Source: Phaeodactylibacter luteus (GTDB lineage Bacteria; Bacteroidota; Bacteroidia; Chitinophagales; Saprospiraceae). From it: a stretch of 64,000 nt of DNA. A program made the position numbers and the translations under genes. Numbering within the stretch: position 1 is the first letter of the stretch; each line of letters starts with the position of its first letter. The notes beneath the pieces were generated by a model. It was given only the letters and a program-made list of their open reading frames with translations. It ran no database searches and was not told the DNA's origin. Shown piece after piece: positions 50,199 to 58,360 of this stretch. The stretch is taken from contig NZ_VOOR01000017.1 of assembly GCF_007993045.1 (NCBI RefSeq), positions 1 to 64,000 of the forward strand. Direction: 5' to 3'.

Positions 50199-50732
50199 AT
50201 GTTAGACATTCCTGACCACCTGAACGAGAAACAAAAAGCCGCTTACCGCAAAAACTGGCTGGGCACGATGTCCCTGATTATTCAGGCCATTACTGCCATC
50301 TTTTTTGCTGCAGTGGGCTTGTTTGTATACGCTATTTTTGGCCACTCCATGATGGGGTGGCTCGACAAAGGGCCGGAGCCTATCCCTATCGAGGAGATTC
50401 AGCGCCGGATTGCAGAAAAGGAGAGCGACCTAGACCGTGTGGAAGGGGGCGTGCACCTAGAGACAGGCCTGATCGCAGCGGAAGGCTGGGAGACGGTCCG
50501 GGCTACCTGTACCGCCTGCCATTCTGCCAAGCTCGTAACACAGAACAAAGCTACCCGCGATGGCTGGAAGACCATGATCGTATGGATGCAGGAAACGCAG
50601 GGGCTATGGGATTTGGGCGATAAGGAAGCTGAAATCCTGGATTATCTGGCAGCCAACTACGCGCCGGAGGAATCGAGCCGGCGGGCAAACTTGGATATGG
50701 ATGCTATCGAGTGGTACATCCTCGATTTATAG
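50199..50732 (+). CDS. Membrane-anchored monoheme cytochrome c (sulfite dehydrogenase partner)
   Basis: The protein has 177 residues. One membrane helix (about 26-46, IQAITAIFFAAVGLFVYAIF) anchors it. The periplasmic domain carries a single heme motif CTACH near residue 104, and the Met-rich KTMIVWMQE segment may give the distal ligand. The Asn-Tyr-Ala end (YLAANYAPEESS) is typical of small cytochromes paired with sulfite dehydrogenases (SorB or SoxD-like). The spacing of three bases from the molybdenum enzyme gene suggests an electron-transfer pair. The role is inferred from this adjacency. Confidence 0.88.
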   Translation: MLDIPDHLNEKQKAAYRKNWLGTMSLIIQAITAIFFAAVGLFVYAIFGHSMMGWLDKGPEPIPIEEIQRRIAEKESDLDRVEGGVHLETGLIAAEGWETVRATCTACHSAKLVTQNKATRDGWKTMIVWMQETQGLWDLGDKEAEILDYLAANYAPEESSRRANLDMDAIEWYILDL

Positions 50733-50795
50733 CAGGCTCGCCGATTATTTGATGATGATGAGATTTAATGTTTTAGGTAAACTATATCAATTCTG

Positions 50796-51875
50796 ATGGT
50801 TATGAAATACTGGGATATTTTTGTCCAAGGGTACCAAGGCTACGCTAGCTACCTGTGGTACGAGATCACCCATCCGGGGTGGCACAATTACTTTTACTGG
50901 CTGTTGGCCGTTTCTGCTTTCTTCTTCCTGATGGAGGTCGTCACGCCATGGCGCAAGGAGCAGCCGAAGTTCCGCAAAGATTTTTGGCTGGACTTCTTCT
51001 ACATGTTTTTCAACTTCTTTTTGTTTTCATTGGTCATTTACAACGCCGCCTCCGATGTGGTCGTCAACTTGTTCAATGACGGGATCAAGTTCATTACGGG
51101 CGGGTTTGACCTGCAGGGCTCCAACCCTCTCAATGGAGCCCCAATGTGGGCGGTACTGCTGGTAGGCTTTGTTGTCCGCGACTTTGTGCAGTGGTGGGTG
51201 CACCGGCTGCTGCACCGCAGCGACACGCTGTGGGAATTCCACAAGGTACACCACTCTGTAGAGCAAATGGGCTTTGCGGCTCACCTGCGCTACCACTGGA
51301 TGGAAAACGTGGTCTACCGTACACTGGAGTACATCCCGCTTGCGCTTTTGGGCGTAGGCTTGTACGACTTCTTCATCATCCACATTTTCACTCTGGCAGT
51401 GGGCCACTACAACCACTCCAACATCACCGTGCCGGGTTATGTGACTGGAGGTGTGCTGGGCTTGCTGGTCGGGTTGGTCATTGCTACCAGCGGTTTTGAG
51501 GTAAGCTTGCTGCAGGACCCTTCCTTTAGCACACAGCTCATGGTTGTTGGCGGTAGCGTAGCTGTTGGCGCGCTCGTACTGGCGCCCGTCATGAAAGTGC
51601 TTTTCAATAGCCCCGAAATGCACATTTGGCACCATTCTTATGATTTGCCGGAAGAGCACCGTTACGGTGTCAATTTTGGGCTCACCCTGGCTTGCTGGGA
51701 CTATATCTTTGGGACAGCATACATTCCGTTCAACGGCCGAGATATCCGGTTGGGCTTTCCTGGAGTGGAGGAGTTCCCTCAGGATTTTGTGGGGCAGAAC
51801 CTGCACGGTATCGTCCGTAAGCATGAGGCTGAGCGCGTTTCTGAAAACGACCTGCCTGGTGCAGTGAAATCATAG
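50796..51875 (+). CDS. Sterol desaturase/fatty-acid hydroxylase family protein
   Basis: This integral membrane di-iron protein of 359 residues has the eight-His arrangement HRLLH, HKVHHS and WHHSYDLPEEHRYG, plus further His in HYNHSN. It has six or so membrane helices. The family hydroxylates or desaturates lipids, such as hydroxy fatty acids or carotenoids and sterols. It follows the cytochrome gene by 63 bp in the same direction, so it may belong to the sulfur operon, but the chemical link to sulfite oxidation is not obvious. A terminator at 51900-51935 follows. The second ATG at 50802 is an alternative start. Confidence 0.88.
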   Translation: MVMKYWDIFVQGYQGYASYLWYEITHPGWHNYFYWLLAVSAFFFLMEVVTPWRKEQPKFRKDFWLDFFYMFFNFFLFSLVIYNAASDVVVNLFNDGIKFITGGFDLQGSNPLNGAPMWAVLLVGFVVRDFVQWWVHRLLHRSDTLWEFHKVHHSVEQMGFAAHLRYHWMENVVYRTLEYIPLALLGVGLYDFFIIHIFTLAVGHYNHSNITVPGYVTGGVLGLLVGLVIATSGFEVSLLQDPSFSTQLMVVGGSVAVGALVLAPVMKVLFNSPEMHIWHHSYDLPEEHRYGVNFGLTLACWDYIFGTAYIPFNGRDIRLGFPGVEEFPQDFVGQNLHGIVRKHEAERVSENDLPGAVKS

Positions 51876-51899
51876 ATGAGGCTTTAGGGCCTTGTGTGC

Positions 51900-51935
51900 A
51901 AAGCCCGGTGCTGCTTTAAAGCGGTACCGGGCTTT
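51900..51935. terminator. Terminator after the sterol desaturase gene
   Basis: AAAGCCCGGT-gct-GCTTTAAAGC-ggt-ACCGGGCTTT is a 10-bp outer stem with an inner palindrome. It lies 24 bases after the stop codon and has A/T runs on both sides. Confidence 0.75.
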
Positions 51936-51952
51936 CGTACGTAGTGGAGCAT

Positions 51953-52125
51953 GGGCGTAGGCCAAAATGTCGCAGGCGTTTAAGCTTTTGGGCTTTATGC
52001 TGGCATTGGCCTAGCGCTGCGAAGGGGTGGCCGAAGGCCAGACCCGACGCCTGTAGGGCGAGGGGCCGAGCGGACAGCGAGCCCCGGAGCATAGCGGCAC
52101 CTGCCCTCAGGCAGGGGCAGGCCCC
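51953..52125 (+). repeat. Dispersed intergenic element, copy 8
   Basis: It starts GGGCGTAGGCCAAAATGTCGC and carries the same enlarged hairpin block as copy 7. The right end is diverged after GGCAGGCCCC. Confidence 0.85.
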
Positions 52126-52384
52126 TATCCTTGTGGCAGGTGCAGCAGCTCAGTCAAAGAGCCGGTTTTTTCGGATCGTCAACGGTTGGTATTGCCCTTC
52201 CACTTGGCTAAATGATGATATGGAAAGCGGCGGGGCTGCGGTTTTCGGCAAGCTCAAGAGCCGGTGAGCCAGTCTTACCGTCAGCGGGTGAAGGCCCACC
52301 TGCAGCGGTTAGGAGCCTGGTGATGCCAAAACGTCCGGGATTATTTTCTGGGGCGATGTACAGCGGCGGGGGTTGCTAAAGGCA

Positions 52385-52534
52385 ATGCGCTTATCCCTTT
52401 CTCCCAAAACCTACGGGCCTATTGAATTTTTCCTAACGATGATGGGGCAGGACAATGTGGCGCCCCGTTATGGGAAGCACCGGTTGGCAGATTTCTTCAA
52501 GCAGGAAGCCAAAGCAAACAGGAGGAAAGGGTGA
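52385..52534 (+). CDS. Doubtful 49-residue open frame
   Basis: ATG at 52385 to TGA at 52534 encodes a basic peptide starting MRLSLSPKTYGPIEFFLTMM and ending in Lys/Arg. Amino-acid usage is protein-like, but there is no family, promoter or terminator evidence. It may be a remnant of a larger gene. Confidence 0.2.
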   Translation: MRLSLSPKTYGPIEFFLTMMGQDNVAPRYGKHRLADFFKQEAKANRRKG

Positions 52535-52673
52535 GGTTGAACATTTTGCAGCAAAGGGGATTTTACTAATTTCAAAGCTGCAAACCAGGAAGGTGCCAAA
52601 CGAACAGGGTGCTTCCCTTTTTTTAACCAACTGTTTATTGTTTAGCGACGTGAACAGTTCAACAACCAACAAA

Positions 52674-53729
52674 ATGAAAAACACAATCTGGCTCTTTGGG
52701 CTCGCCCTACTGCTCTGGAACTGTACAGCCGAAGCTCCGCCCGAGGGGGCAGCAGCCAATACGGTTGCGCCCTGCGAGTCTTACCTGGATTATGATGGGA
52801 TGGAGGATAAAATCAGTGGCGGTGCCCGGAGAATCAACATCAGCACGCCCAAAGGCGATTTTCAGGTCTGGACTAAGCGGGTGGGGAACAACCCCACCAA
52901 GAAAGTCTTATTGCTGCACGGCGGCCCCGGCGCAACCCATGAGTATTTCGAGGTATTTGACAGTTACTTCCCACAAGAAGGCATAGAGTACTACTATTAC
53001 GATCAGCTTGGCTCACACTTCAGCGATCAGCCGGAGGATACTTCCCTGTGGAATATCCCCCGGTTTGTGGAGGAAGTAGAGCAGGTCCGGAAAGCATTGG
53101 GGCTGAACAAAGACAACTTCTACATCCTGGGGCACAGCTGGGGCGGGATACTGGGCATAGAGTATGCCCTAAAGTACCAAGAGAACCTCAAAGGGCTGAT
53201 CATCTCGAATATGATGTCCTCCATACCCGCATATGTGAAGTACGCAGAAGAACAACTGGCGCCAGGCCTGCCGGAAGATGCCCTTGCGGAAATCCGGGAG
53301 CTGGAAGCTGCCGGCAAATACACGGATGCACGCTATCTCGAGCTGGTGGAAGCCCACTATTACCCTAAGCACGTCCTCCGGATGCCTTTGGAAGAATGGC
53401 CAGACCCTGTGGTGCGCTCCTTGGGCAACCTCAACTTTTCCATCTACTTGATGATGCAGGGGCCAAGCGAATTTGGTGTGGTGGGCGATGCTACGCTAAA
53501 AGAGTGGGACCGTACAGAAGATTTGGCGAAAATCACCGTGCCTACCTTGAGCGTTGGGGCGGAGTACGATACAATGGACCCTCGCTTCATGGAGATGATG
53601 GCTGGCAAGCTGCCCAAAGGGGAGTACCACTACTGCCCGAATGGCGCGCATTGGGCCATGTACGACGACGCAGACAATTACTTCAAAGGCGTCATCGGAT
53701 TCGTGAACAAGGTTGACGCCGGAGGATAA
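52674..53729 (+). CDS. Proline iminopeptidase-type alpha/beta-hydrolase lipoprotein
   Basis: The protein has 351 residues with a lipobox ending LLLWNC (Cys17). The fold follows with the oxyanion stretch LLLHGGPGATHEYF, the YYDQLGSHFSDQP motif of the iminopeptidase group and the nucleophile elbow GHSWGGILG. The acid is in VGAEYDTMDP and the His in NGAHWAMYDD. Secreted lipid-anchored members cleave N-terminal proline or small amides. The ATG at 52674 is chosen because the lipoprotein signal starts there. It is alone between a long spacer and a strong terminator at 53791-53833. Confidence 0.88.
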   Translation: MKNTIWLFGLALLLWNCTAEAPPEGAAANTVAPCESYLDYDGMEDKISGGARRINISTPKGDFQVWTKRVGNNPTKKVLLLHGGPGATHEYFEVFDSYFPQEGIEYYYYDQLGSHFSDQPEDTSLWNIPRFVEEVEQVRKALGLNKDNFYILGHSWGGILGIEYALKYQENLKGLIISNMMSSIPAYVKYAEEQLAPGLPEDALAEIRELEAAGKYTDARYLELVEAHYYPKHVLRMPLEEWPDPVVRSLGNLNFSIYLMMQGPSEFGVVGDATLKEWDRTEDLAKITVPTLSVGAEYDTMDPRFMEMMAGKLPKGEYHYCPNGAHWAMYDDADNYFKGVIGFVNKVDAGG

Positions 53730-53790
53730 TTCGCTTAATTTGCTGCCTGGCAGGGGTGCCCCTGCTTGTTTAAGGTAGCCTGTACCGAAT

Positions 53791-53833
53791 AAGCTGCACG
53801 GTTGGGGACATGCCTGGCCGTGCAGCTTTTTTT
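53791..53833 (+). terminator. Terminator after the iminopeptidase-like gene
   Basis: AAGCTGCACGG-16 nt-CCGTGCAGCTT has an 11-bp stem followed by a T run. It lies just ahead of the MuiA-like gene. Confidence 0.85.
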
Positions 53834-53841
53834 ACCCCTGA

Positions 53842-55689
53842 ATGATTATGGAACGAATATGTTTATTGCTCTATTTTTTCTCCTTGCCTTTCTTTATCCT
53901 GGCCCAACAGCCTGAGCCTGTACCTTCAGAGATTGTTAAAGTGGCGGTTTACCGGCAGGGGGCACAGGTGGTCAGGTCTGCACAGGCTGCTCTGCAGGAG
54001 GGCGTACAAACCTTAAGGCTCGGCCCTTTGCCCTATCAGCTCGATGAGAACAGCATACAGCTTAAGGTGCCAGAAGGGGCGCTCTTGATCGCGCTTTCCC
54101 AGCAGGTCGATTACCTAAACGAGGGGGAGGCAGACAGCCTTGCCGCAGGACTGAAGCAAGCACAGTTGGCGCTTCAAGACAGCATCCGGTGGCTGAAACA
54201 GCAACAGCAAGTCTATGAAGCGGAAAAAGAAATGCTCGCCCGCAACCAAGAGCTCGGGGGCAATAACGGGCTTTCTGTGGAAGAGCTGAAGCGGGGTGCC
54301 GAACTGTACCGCAGCCGTCTTATGGATATCGCAGCCCAGACAGAAAGGCTGCAGCTGCGGGGGCGGGAGTTCAAGTTGGCGCTCGTCCGGCTCAGCCGTC
54401 AATTGTTGGAGCTGAACGCACAAACGGAGGCGCTGCCGGAACGAATGGCCATCGCAGTGGTGCAGGCCCCCAAGCCCATGCAGGCTAGGCTGGAGTTGTC
54501 TTATGTCATACCGGATGCCGGTTGGGAGCCTTTTTACAACCTTAGGGCACACAGTACAGAAGCTCCACTGATGTTGGATTATCGTGCACACGTGTACCAG
54601 CGCTCAGGGGAAGACTGGGAAAAGGTAGCCCTTACGCTTTCTACGGGCAACCCCAATATCAGCAACGCCAAACCAGAGCTGCCGCCTTACCGCCTCACCT
54701 TCAACAATTATTATGCCCCACCTCCCCAGCCTGCTATTTCCGGGGCTACGCGGCAGCTTTCCGGCCTGGTATTAGATGCAGAGGCCAACGAGCCGCTGAT
54801 CGGGGCTAGCATTGTCCTTGCCGGTACCAATCAGGGTGCTGTGACGGGGATTGACGGCCGTTTTCAAATGGAAGTACCTGTAGGCACTGCTCGCTTGGAA
54901 GTGCAGTATATAGGCTATGAGAGCCAGGAAGTTCAAGTCTCCGGCTCCAATGTGACCATAACGATGCAGGGGGCTACAGCCTTGCTAGATGAAATCGTAG
55001 TAACGGGGATGAGGTCAAAGTCAAGCCGGAAGCAGGCACCTGCCAAGCCTAAGGCCATGCCTGTCGCCATAGAGAAGCATTCTACCAGCACAACCTTCGA
55101 TATCGAGCTGCCGTATTCCATCCCTTCTGACAATAAACCTTATGACGTTCAGCTCGCGCAGCATGAGGTGCCTGCGGTTTATCACCTTGCTGCTGTCCCT
55201 AAGCGCTCGCAATATGCATACCTGGTTGCCGGGCTGCCAGACTGGGAGCAGTACAACCTCCTCAGTGGGCAGGCCAACCTCTTTTTCAAAGGAGGGTACC
55301 AAGGCAAAGTGCCCCTCGATTTAAGCCAAACAGGTGATACGCTCACCGTATCTCTGGGCCGGGATGAGGGCATTCTGATCAAAAGAGCGTTGGCCGAGAG
55401 CAAAAGCAGTGTCCCTTTTCTTGGAAACACCCGAACGGTTGAAAAACATTGGGAGATCACGGTACGGAATACCAATGATTATAGTGTCGAGCTAGAGATC
55501 GAAGATCAATACCCATTGGCTCAGCAGGATGAGATTAAAGTGGTGCAATTGGGGCACAGCGGGGCTGTGCATAATGAGCAGACTGGGCAGCTGACTTGGC
55601 GATTGCCCCTTGCCCCACGTTCTCAGGAAACGGTCAGCCTGAAGTACGCTGTGCGCTACCCCAAGAAAATGCGCCTGCTTGTAGATTAA
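53842..55689 (+). CDS. MuiA/DUF4139 protein with an inserted TonB-receptor-like plug region
   Basis: The secreted or periplasmic protein has 615 residues with a Sec signal ending at ILAQ. Residues about 25-130 form the DUF4140 N-terminal domain (VAVYRQGAQVVRSAQAAL), then a coiled coil (140-205), then the DUF4139 beta domain. Inside this lies a carboxypeptidase-D-like domain (306-375: SGLVLDAEANEPLIGASIV, IDGRFQMEVP) ending in LDEIVVTGM at 382-390, the TonB-box-like tail of SusC-type receptors. DUF4139 resumes to the C-terminus (about 430-612). There is no outer-membrane barrel. MuiA proteins were named for mucoidy inhibition, but the function is not established. Confidence 0.85.
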   Translation: MIMERICLLLYFFSLPFFILAQQPEPVPSEIVKVAVYRQGAQVVRSAQAALQEGVQTLRLGPLPYQLDENSIQLKVPEGALLIALSQQVDYLNEGEADSLAAGLKQAQLALQDSIRWLKQQQQVYEAEKEMLARNQELGGNNGLSVEELKRGAELYRSRLMDIAAQTERLQLRGREFKLALVRLSRQLLELNAQTEALPERMAIAVVQAPKPMQARLELSYVIPDAGWEPFYNLRAHSTEAPLMLDYRAHVYQRSGEDWEKVALTLSTGNPNISNAKPELPPYRLTFNNYYAPPPQPAISGATRQLSGLVLDAEANEPLIGASIVLAGTNQGAVTGIDGRFQMEVPVGTARLEVQYIGYESQEVQVSGSNVTITMQGATALLDEIVVTGMRSKSSRKQAPAKPKAMPVAIEKHSTSTTFDIELPYSIPSDNKPYDVQLAQHEVPAVYHLAAVPKRSQYAYLVAGLPDWEQYNLLSGQANLFFKGGYQGKVPLDLSQTGDTLTVSLGRDEGILIKRALAESKSSVPFLGNTRTVEKHWEITVRNTNDYSVELEIEDQYPLAQQDEIKVVQLGHSGAVHNEQTGQLTWRLPLAPRSQETVSLKYAVRYPKKMRLLVD

Positions 55690-55691
55690 GG

Positions 55692-55744
55692 AAAAAGCCG
55701 GGCAGCCCGAACTGCCCGGCGGAACACACATATGCACAAAATAT
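55692..55744. repeat. 53-bp direct repeat, first copy (contains minus-strand terminator)
   Basis: This is identical to 56200-56252. It contains GCCGGGCAG-cccgaa-CTGCCCGGC, which on the minus strand is followed by TTTTT. It begins two bases after the MuiA-like stop codon. Confidence 0.85.
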
Positions 55745-55753
55745 ACCTTGAAA

Positions 55754-55874
55754 GAGCGTAGGCCAGATTGTCGTTTTGGGGCCTGCCCCTGCCGACTGGC
55801 AGGTGCCGCTATGCTCCGGGGCTCGCTATCCGCTCGGCCCTATCGGGCTGGCCACCCCTTCGCAGCGCTAGGCC
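55754..55874 (-). repeat. Dispersed intergenic element, copy 9 (inverted)
   Basis: The right-hand family terminus reads GAGCGTAGGCCAGATTGTCG and the core is complete to CGCAGCGCTAGGCC. The other end is diverged after 55874. Confidence 0.8.
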
Positions 55875-56199
55875 GATCCTATCCAATAGCCGGTCTGTCC
55901 TAAAGGCTTGCGACATCTCTGGGGGTACGCTCAGTTGTAGAAGGCGGCGCACCGCCTCGCTTTTTGGGGTTATACTGTGTTACCTGTTACAAAGTTAAGT
56001 GTCAACGCTTCTATATTGCAAAGAAATACAGCTTGTGTTGGTTTTGCTTAATTATCTGTTAACCAAGTTTTTGTGGTAATCTGTGGTACTCCTGTTGACC
56101 CTTTTGCCATGGGCGGCGCGCTCTTGCGGCCTGTTTTTAGTGGTGTTTTGCTTTGTAGCTGTTGCCTTGCCCTACGTAGGAAGGCTTGTTTGTAGCAAA

Positions 56200-56252
56200 A
56201 AAAAGCCGGGCAGCCCGAACTGCCCGGCGGAACACACATATGCACAAAATAT
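56200..56252. repeat. 53-bp direct repeat, second copy
   Basis: This is identical to 55692-55744, including the 9-bp hairpin. Here eight A residues precede it, so on the minus strand it is a convincing terminator for transcripts from the RsmI-like gene. Confidence 0.85.
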
Positions 56253-56761
56253 TGGAACTTATGATAGCCTCTTCGTAGAGAGGGTTCAAAGCAAAAGATG
56301 GCCAGCTTGGCTGGGCTTAGGAAAATCAAGTGTGCTAGAAGCTTGGGGCAGGCTTCTACAACTGATTATTCCTGATGCGGCCAGACTAGGACATTGCTCG
56401 TCAAGGGAGCAATGCTGTTGGTGACAATTTTGAAAGGGAATATTAGATTTCTGGCACAATACAATGAGCAGAATGAGCTGCCATCACCCCCAAATTGGGG
56501 GCAAAAGAGCAACCTCGCTCGATCATAGATGGAAAACCACCTTTTCGTGTGTCACCTCGTCTAACAGATGGGGGGGGAGTGGTGCAGGCAAGGTGATACC
56601 TGTTGTATTGCAATTGTAAAGTTAAGTTGCCTGATGCAGATAAGCCAATAAAACGGCAAAAATGGAAAATAACTTAATCTTTTGATTTATAGTTGTTTGT
56701 GGGGTTTTGTAGTCCTTGTGTAGCAAAGGTTTGGGTTGGTTTTGCCGAAGTACAGAAGCTT

Positions 56762-57472
56762 TTACTTGCCAATCAGGAAAATAGCTGGGCGTTTATGAAG
56801 GTCAGGCAGGGGCGTTTTCCGCCATTGGGCAATAGTAAGGGTGCGTACATATTCAGAGGGCAGGGTCAGGTCAGCTGCGATGCAGAAAAGCATATCAGGG
56901 GAAAGGGCCTGCAGAGCAGCTTCGATAAGCCCGGTGTTCCGGTAAGGCGTTTCGATAAAAATCTGTGTCTGCCTGTGTTTGAAAACCCGTTGTTCCAAAA
57001 ACTTCAGCTCTTTCTGCAGTTCAGGCTTCTTGGGGGGCAGATAGCCATGGAAGCAGAAGTGCTGTCCATTCAAGCCTGAGGCCATCAGCCCGAGGATGAT
57101 GGAGGAGGGCCCAACAAGAGGTACGACCTCTATCCCTCGTTGATGTGCAGTTTGTACCACAATGGCGCCGGGGTCTGCTACGCCGGGGCAGCCAGCTTCG
57201 GAAAGCAAGCCAATGTTCCTGCCCATATCGGCATCAGCCAAGAACTGCTGCCGCTCTGCTGCCGGGGTATGTTTAGTGATTTCGTAGAAAGTCAGCTCGC
57301 TGAAAGGTTTTACAGGGCTGGTCGCTTTGATAAACCGGCGTGCCGTCTTAGCCCGCTCTGCGATGAAAACATCCAGGCTGTGCAAGATTTCGATGACCTG
57401 TTGCGGCAGGGTTTCGACAGCCCCTTCCCCGAGCGGGGTAGGGATGAGGTAAAGCTTTCCTTTGTTCGCCAT
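56762..57472 (-). CDS. RsmI-like SAM-dependent methyltransferase (tetrapyrrole-methylase fold)
   Basis: This cytoplasmic protein of 236 residues begins KLYLIPTPLGEGAVETLP and carries the SAM-binding LLSEAGCPGVADPGAIVV and VPLVGPSSIILGLMASGL. These are the signatures of the RsmI family, which 2'-O-methylates C1402 of 16S rRNA. It lacks the C-terminal RsmI HTH region and is shorter (about 236 versus about 285). This matches the short Bacteroidota paralog whose exact target is unsettled. ATG at 57472 is chosen; the frame to 57727 upstream is unrelated. It is divergent from scpA. Confidence 0.88.
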   Translation of the reverse strand: MANKGKLYLIPTPLGEGAVETLPQQVIEILHSLDVFIAERAKTARRFIKATSPVKPFSELTFYEITKHTPAAERQQFLADADMGRNIGLLSEAGCPGVADPGAIVVQTAHQRGIEVVPLVGPSSIILGLMASGLNGQHFCFHGYLPPKKPELQKELKFLEQRVFKHRQTQIFIETPYRNTGLIEAALQALSPDMLFCIAADLTLPSEYVRTLTIAQWRKTPLPDLHKRPAIFLIGK

Positions 57473-57580
57473 AGCAGCAGTAAAGTTGTTACTTTTGTGG
57501 AGCTCCAAATGTAGCCATAATGCAGCAGCCTGAGAAATGAATGTCACTCGTCGCTGTACTGCCAAAATTTGACCGGACCG

Positions 57581-58351
57581 ATGAGCGAATCTTCGTTTAC
57601 GATAAAATTGCCCCAGTTCGAAGGCCCTTTCGACCTCCTCTTGTTTTTCATAGAGCGGGACGAGCTCGACATCAATGATATCCCGATCGCTACGATTACG
57701 GATGATTTCCTCGCCTACATCCGGCAAATGGAGGAAATGAATATTGACTTAGCAAGCGAGTTCATCTTGGTAGCGGCTACGCTTTGCCGCATCAAAGCAA
57801 AAATGCTCCTGCCCCGCAAGCCTTTGGATGAGGCCGGCAATGAAATTGACCCACGGGAAGAGCTCGTGCAGCGCCTTATGGAGTACAAGCGTTACAAAAG
57901 CGTGCTCGAAGAAATGCGCAGGCTCGAAGAGCGCAGAGGGCAACAGCGCTACCGGGGCAATGTAGTGCGTGAGCTGCAGGGCATTGCGACCAAAGCGCTT
58001 GTAGATGCAGAATTAGAATCCGTCACCTTGTTCAAGTTGTTGCGGGCTTTCGAGCGGGTCGTCGAGCGCTTTGAGTATGCCCACCCCAAGGCTGTCCACC
58101 AGATTGTGCAGTTCAGTTATACGATAGAGGAGCAACAGCAGCATATCCTGAAACAGATCAGCAAAGGGCAGCGTGCCACCTTCACGGAGGTATTCAGCGC
58201 TTGCCGCAACCGCATACATGCCATTGTGACTTTCTTGGCTATGCTAGAGCTGCTCAACCTTCAGCAAATCCGCATTACAGTGGGGCTGGGGTACAATAAT
58301 TTTTGGGTGGAGCCTTACCGCGCCGGCGATACAGTGGAGGAAGAGGAGTGA
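57581..58351 (+). CDS. scpA: Segregation and condensation protein A
   Basis: This kleisin of 256 residues bridges SMC heads in the condensin complex that organises the chromosome. The N-terminal PQFEGPFDLLLFFIERDELD, DIPIATITDDFLAYI and SEFILVAATLCRIKAKMLLP motifs are typical. A C-terminal winged-helix part (VTFLAMLELLNLQQI) follows. ATG at 57581 is used; TTG at 57569 is an alternative. scpB is not in the window. It is convergent with the cyclase gene, nine bases apart. Confidence 0.94.
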   Translation: MSESSFTIKLPQFEGPFDLLLFFIERDELDINDIPIATITDDFLAYIRQMEEMNIDLASEFILVAATLCRIKAKMLLPRKPLDEAGNEIDPREELVQRLMEYKRYKSVLEEMRRLEERRGQQRYRGNVVRELQGIATKALVDAELESVTLFKLLRAFERVVERFEYAHPKAVHQIVQFSYTIEEQQQHILKQISKGQRATFTEVFSACRNRIHAIVTFLAMLELLNLQQIRITVGLGYNNFWVEPYRAGDTVEEEE

Positions 58352-58360
58352 GATGGGGCG

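Larger units (their letters stand above)
51876..52673. other. Intergenic region with terminator and repeat copy 8
   Basis: This 798-bp gap holds the terminator at 51900-51935, repeat copy 8 (51953-52125) and a weak 49-codon open frame at 52385-52534. The remaining bases before the hydrolase gene contain no other recognisable signal. Confidence 0.55.
55690..56761. other. Long convergent intergenic region with duplicated segment
   Basis: This 1072-bp gap lies between the convergent MuiA-like and RsmI-like genes. It holds two identical 53-bp segments (55692-55744 and 56200-56252), repeat copy 9 (55754-55874) and about 500 bp (56253-56761) without recognisable signals. The open frame at 56083-56424 lacks family features and crosses the duplicate. 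Confidence 0.6.

Noticed and set aside
51027-51824. 265-residue minus-strand frame
   Set aside because: It is the complement of the sterol desaturase gene with its full His motifs; Gln/His-rich shadow composition.
56083-56424. Possible 113-residue protein with a hydrophobic start
   Set aside because: It runs through the duplicated 53-bp terminator segment and has an unbalanced Cys/Trp/Arg composition. No homology pattern was recognised.
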